Part shown: one piece after another, positions 11,684-14,375 of the stretch
Layout of the letters: each line of letters starts with the position of its first letter
Position numbering within the stretch: position 1 is the first letter of the stretch
NCBI GenBank assembly: GCA_041946675.1
Contig: JBHGAU010000067.1
Span: forward strand, 1 to 14,375
Source: CAWBKV01 sp041946675
Lineage (GTDB): Archaea; Halobacteriota; Methanosarcinia; Methanotrichales; Methanotrichaceae
Length of the DNA: 14,375 nucleotides
Reading direction: 5' to 3'
Made by a program: the position numbers and the translations under genes
The notes under the pieces: generated by a model
What the model saw: only the letters and a program-made list of their open reading frames with translations
Told to the model about the DNA's origin: nothing
Database searches by the model: none

Positions 11684-13270
11684 TTATCTCAACTCAACTT
11701 CAATAACGACATCCTTATAATCGCTATTCACAGGCATATAGTGGTCCGACCATCTCAGCTCCCACTTGTTGTAGCCTGTAGTCAGCTTTTTGACGTGGAC
11801 GCAATTGTCGGGATTGAGCAGCTGGTCTGCATAATACGTATAGCCTTCCTGGGTTTTTAATGCGAACGTCAATGCCGCCCCTGCCTTGAATGTGCCGAGG
11901 TCGAAAGACATTCCAATATTCGCGGTTCCCGTATCGAATATCTGCTTATTGATGGAATTGTAAAGCAAAAGCTGATCATTGAGCGATGTCCTCTTGCCCT
12001 TGATCCTTACGAAGACGCGTCCGTCCTTGGGCACCACTATATCACCAGTGGATTTGCCCAATATTTCGACCTCCATGACCACATCATTGTAATCCTGCTC
12101 TCCAAGGCCGAAGATATCCTCCCATCGGAGCTCCCACTTGTAGGTGCCGATCTGAACTTTGATCACATGATCCGCGGCATCCTTATTTAGCGATTGATCT
12201 GTATAATAGGTATATCCTTCGGATGTTTTCAACGCAAATATCAGCCTGGTGCCCGCGCTGAAGTTCCCGGCATTAAAGGGGATGCCGATATTCGAATTTA
12301 CGACAGCAAAGATTGCCTTGTCATCCGGATAGTAGAGTCTGACCTCTTCATCGAATGCAGCCTGGCATCCCTTGAGCCTGACAAATGCACGACCGTCTTT
12401 GGGCATGATTATATCATTGTCATCGGTGAACCGGACTGCATAATACCCAAATTTATCACCAATCCCACAGTCCCTATAGGTTATCTTGAACCAGCCGCTG
12501 TCCCCCCATCCGGGTCCCCAGCTATTCTTACATATCCAGAAGCCGTTTGCGTCATCATAGCCGACTATGCAGACTGCATGATCTCCGATATAGCTGCCAT
12601 AGGTGCTTTTGTAAATCCCTTTGCGGTAATAGAAGAAGTCCTCATAGACCTCCATTCCAGTCATTATGGGTCCCTTCGTTGAGATCCATTCCTTTGCTTG
12701 AGATGCGCTGAATATACTTCTCCAGCCTCTGATTTTTATTGCCCTCTTATCTCTGTCAGGGCAGGAGGCAGTCGAATCGTTATCGTATCTGAAGCATGCC
12801 TCATCGGGCATTCCGCTTGATTGCGCATATCTCAGGGCAGCAACGAAATTCCAACCGTTTACACAGCATCGGCCGCAGCCTCGGAAGAACAGATCTGCCT
12901 CGGATAGATCGGGACTGAGGGAAGGGTCTCTTTTGAAGATCTTCAGATTAGATTCAATCATCCCGATGGTCGCGAAGGCAACGCATGAGCCGCAATCGCC
13001 CTGGTCCTTCACTTTTGTAGTCCAGTCCTGGCCTGAGGCGGCCCTCCAGTTCCAGCTGGGGGGATATACTGATGCTCTTATCTCCGATCGCACTTTCTCT
13101 GCAATTACCGCAGCCCTGATCCGCTCCAGTTCAGCCTCAGACATTACCAGCCCAAGATACCTCTTCCTTGTTTCAGCGGGCAATTTGGAGACTTGGGTCT
13201 CTCCGGCAGACCAGGAATATCCCTCCTCACTGATTTTGTCCCTAATTATTTTTAAATTATTAGGACCCAA
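11684..13270 (-). CDS. Papain-like (C1A) cysteine protease with two C-terminal DUF4114-like repeats
   Basis: A 528-residue protein. Residues 1-70 look like a propeptide (SEEGYSWSAGETQVSKLPAE). The C1 peptidase domain spans about 70-282. Q90 and C96 lie in KDQGDCGSCVAFA with the same spacing as Gln19-Cys25 of papain, H231 in YIGDHAVCIVGYDD, and N249 in WICKNSWGPGWG. All four catalytic residues are present, plus extra cysteines (RGCGRCC) that may form disulfides. Two repeats follow (about 288-404 and 412-527), each starting PKDGRxFVRxKG and ending WELRW...DYxDVVxEVE, similar to the DUF4114 domain's acidic, probably calcium-binding end. The start is TTG 13270, with GGAGGGG 7 bases upstream and a TATA box near 13330-13321. 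No signal peptide is seen, which is unusual with disulfides and surface-type repeats. A start further upstream is the main alternative. Confidence 0.9.
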   Translation of the reverse strand: MGPNNLKIIRDKISEEGYSWSAGETQVSKLPAETRKRYLGLVMSEAELERIRAAVIAEKVRSEIRASVYPPSWNWRAASGQDWTTKVKDQGDCGSCVAFATIGMIESNLKIFKRDPSLSPDLSEADLFFRGCGRCCVNGWNFVAALRYAQSSGMPDEACFRYDNDSTASCPDRDKRAIKIRGWRSIFSASQAKEWISTKGPIMTGMEVYEDFFYYRKGIYKSTYGSYIGDHAVCIVGYDDANGFWICKNSWGPGWGDSGWFKITYRDCGIGDKFGYYAVRFTDDNDIIMPKDGRAFVRLKGCQAAFDEEVRLYYPDDKAIFAVVNSNIGIPFNAGNFSAGTRLIFALKTSEGYTYYTDQSLNKDAADHVIKVQIGTYKWELRWEDIFGLGEQDYNDVVMEVEILGKSTGDIVVPKDGRVFVRIKGKRTSLNDQLLLYNSINKQIFDTGTANIGMSFDLGTFKAGAALTFALKTQEGYTYYADQLLNPDNCVHVKKLTTGYNKWELRWSDHYMPVNSDYKDVVIEVELR

Positions 13271-13320
13271 TGGCTGGCCCCTCCCATGAATTCCTGCTAT
13301 ATTCTAAGCGGTATAGAAGC

Positions 13321-13330
13321 ATATATAACT
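13321..13330 (-). promoter_or_regulatory. TATA box of the protease gene
   Basis: Minus-strand sequence AGTTATATAT lies about 50 bases upstream of the TTG start. Transcription starting about 25 bases downstream would leave a short leader that includes the strong GGAGGGG ribosome site (13284-13278). Confidence 0.45.
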
Positions 13331-13496
13331 TACGTTTTTTTAAACTACTATCATGGATATGAGATAGCAGATATACCGGAAAAATCGTATGGCAGCGAAA
13401 ATACAGAATGGTGATATGAAGGAGCATAATGGAATATAGTTCCTTATGAGACTTCCGAAACAAGCTTATTGATATATGCATTACCAGAATGTCTGT

Positions 13497-13988
13497 ATGG
13501 AGATCATCATCAAGAGGTCCCCCAGGCGGAGGAAGACTATCCAGGCGCGGATGGTCGATGGGGCAATGGAGGTTTTGGCCCCTGCCAGGATATCCGATGC
13601 CGCGCTTTCCGATCATATCACCAGACTCAGGGCGTTGCTTGAAAAAAGGGCCTCTGCTCGTGACGATGCCAGCCTCATTGCAAGAGCTGACTATCTGAAT
13701 AGGAAATATTTCGGAGGGGAGCTGTCCTGGGATAGCATAAGCTACTCCTCACGCCAGGAGAGGCGGCGCGGATCCTGCAACTTCTGCAGCAAAACCATAA
13801 GGATAAGCCAGAGATTGTCGAAGATGCCCCAATGGGTAGAGGATTATGTTATAGTTCATGAGCTTGCACATCTGCTTGTGCCGAATCATGGCAGGAAGTT
13901 TAAGGCTCTTGTTCGAAGGTATCCCCTGGCTGAGAGGGCTATTGGATTTCTTATCGCCAGCGAAATGCTGGGAAATACACAAGGATGA
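13497..13988 (+). CDS. YgjP-like (M48/DUF45) zinc metallopeptidase
   Basis: A 163-residue protein from ATG 13497. It starts MEIIIKRSPRRRKTIQARMV, the usual N-terminal strand of the DUF45 family (RSxRRKTLxxRIxxG), continues with APARISDAALSDHI and ends in the catalytic region VEDYVIVHELAHLLVPNHGR. HELAH gives the two zinc-ligand histidines and the catalytic Glu, and the third His lies in PNHGRKF. Such peptidases are small, soluble and of unknown substrate, often found beside restriction or repair genes. The ATG at 13476 is in frame and earlier; the 13497 start agrees better with the family's N-terminus, and a GATATATGC TATA-like element about 20-25 bases upstream could give a near-leaderless mRNA. 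Divergent from the protease gene. Confidence 0.85.
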   Translation: MEIIIKRSPRRRKTIQARMVDGAMEVLAPARISDAALSDHITRLRALLEKRASARDDASLIARADYLNRKYFGGELSWDSISYSSRQERRRGSCNFCSKTIRISQRLSKMPQWVEDYVIVHELAHLLVPNHGRKFKALVRRYPLAERAIGFLIASEMLGNTQG

Positions 13989-14026
13989 AAGCGGAGACCT
14001 CCCCTTTACTGCTTGATAAACAACAA

Positions 14027-14044
14027 CTATTTAATCTTAAATAG
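14027..14044. repeat. 8-bp perfect inverted repeat upstream of tnpB remnant
   Basis: CTATTTAA, a 2-base loop (tc), then TTAAATAG, ending 10 bases before the tnpB ATG. It may be part of the left end of the insertion sequence, whose ends form small hairpins in IS200/IS605 elements, or an AT-rich promoter element. Confidence 0.4.
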
Positions 14045-14054
14045 CGATTAGCAC

Positions 14055-14375
14055 ATGATACTTAAATCGTATCGCTATAGGCTATTCCCGACTAAATCTC
14101 AAGTCCATGTTCTCGAATTCAAGGGCCGAGGCAGATACGATAGTATTACCTATCCTCAATCTGGTTTTGGCCTGAGTTCCGGCAAGCTCCATCTCTCAAA
14201 AATCGGTGATATCAAGATCAAGCTACATAGACCAATAGAAGGCAAGATCAAGACATGTACTATCAGGAGAATGCCTACAGGAAAATGGTTTGCTTGCTTC
14301 TCGGTTGATATGGGTGAATAAAGTTAGTCGTCAATTAGTAGATCGTTTTGGCGTAATAGCCTTCGAGGATCTTGA
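14055..14375 (+). pseudogene. tnpB: IS605-type TnpB, internally deleted twice (continues past right edge)
   Basis: The frame starts MILKSYRYRLFPTKSQ, the standard N-terminus of IS605 OrfB/TnpB. After VHVLE it jumps to FKGRGRYDSITYPQSGFGLS, which in a full protein lies about 100 residues later, so most of the N-terminal helical region is missing. It then runs through the wedge-like beta domain (IRRMPTGKWFACFSVDMGE) to a stop at 14321. Immediately after, a different frame gives KVSRQLVDRFGVIAFEDL, the segment carrying the second RuvC catalytic residue (Glu in FEDL). The part between, with the first catalytic Asp (GIDxG), is lost. TnpB normally is an RNA-guided nuclease that favours keeping the element; this copy cannot be active. 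No tnpA is seen. Confidence 0.8.

Noticed and set aside
12194..12682. 162-codon plus-strand ORF opposite the protease
   Set aside because: Antisense of a gene with all catalytic residues; it has no ribosome site and no recognisable family.
13260..13616. 118-codon minus-strand ORF between the protease and the metallopeptidase
   Set aside because: It overlaps the 5' ends of both genes, including the strong ribosome site and TATA box of the protease.

Overview
The window looks like an accessory stretch of a methanogenic archaeon's chromosome. Methanosarcinales or Methanotrichales (Methanothrix-like) is my best guess from general gene content, not from a marker gene. Supporting signs are TATA-box promoters, several GTG and TTG starts, the archaeal toxin-antitoxin families, an archaeal-looking papain-type protease with a matching propeptide, and secreted proteins with N-terminal signal peptides. 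There are no rRNA or tRNA genes, no CRISPR array and no phage structural genes.

Layout. 1-55: the first 18 codons of a minus-strand NAD-dependent sugar epimerase/dehydratase, running off the left edge. 56-1150: no intact recognisable gene; it holds one copy of a dispersed repeat, one small unassigned ORF and at least two decayed coding remnants, one clearly a transposase. 1162-3048: a minus-strand run of small genes, partly intact (DUF2283, a coiled-coil small protein, an MNT nucleotidyltransferase, a HicB-like protein) and partly broken (an acylphosphatase-like ORF with an in-frame stop, a frameshifted DUF104 antitoxin, the likely stump of a HEPN partner). 3082-4358: a fragment of a second hicB abutting a repeat copy, a 5'-truncated IS630 transposase and an intact hicB-hicA operon. 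4496-5274: a cysteine-rich putative metal-binding protein and an RDD membrane protein. 5702-6270: a RelE-like toxin with its antitoxin.

6645-8441: a large YgiQ-type radical SAM protein, the best conserved gene here, ending in a 13-bp tandem repeat. 8793-10184: two secreted proteins that probably work together at the cell surface and may be an archaeal counterpart of the WxL/DUF916 pair. 10252-10900: two adjacent minus-strand paralogous small ORFs. 11147-11599: a secreted protein of unknown role, convergent with a 528-residue papain-like protease carrying two C-terminal beta repeats (11684-13270). 13497-13988: a YgjP-type zinc metallopeptidase. 14055 to the right edge: an IS605-type TnpB with two internal deletions.

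The strongest theme is a toxin-antitoxin and insertion-sequence graveyard between about 0.9 and 6.3 kb. The least explained signal is a dispersed repeat present four times in intergenic DNA (161-386, 3144-3282, 5408-5652, 6395-6562), always on the same strand. It has an ungapped 47-bp core, a G/C-rich 5' module and a conserved 3' tail. It matches no element I can name and may be a structured RNA or a non-autonomous mobile repeat. I see no clear complete new defence system.
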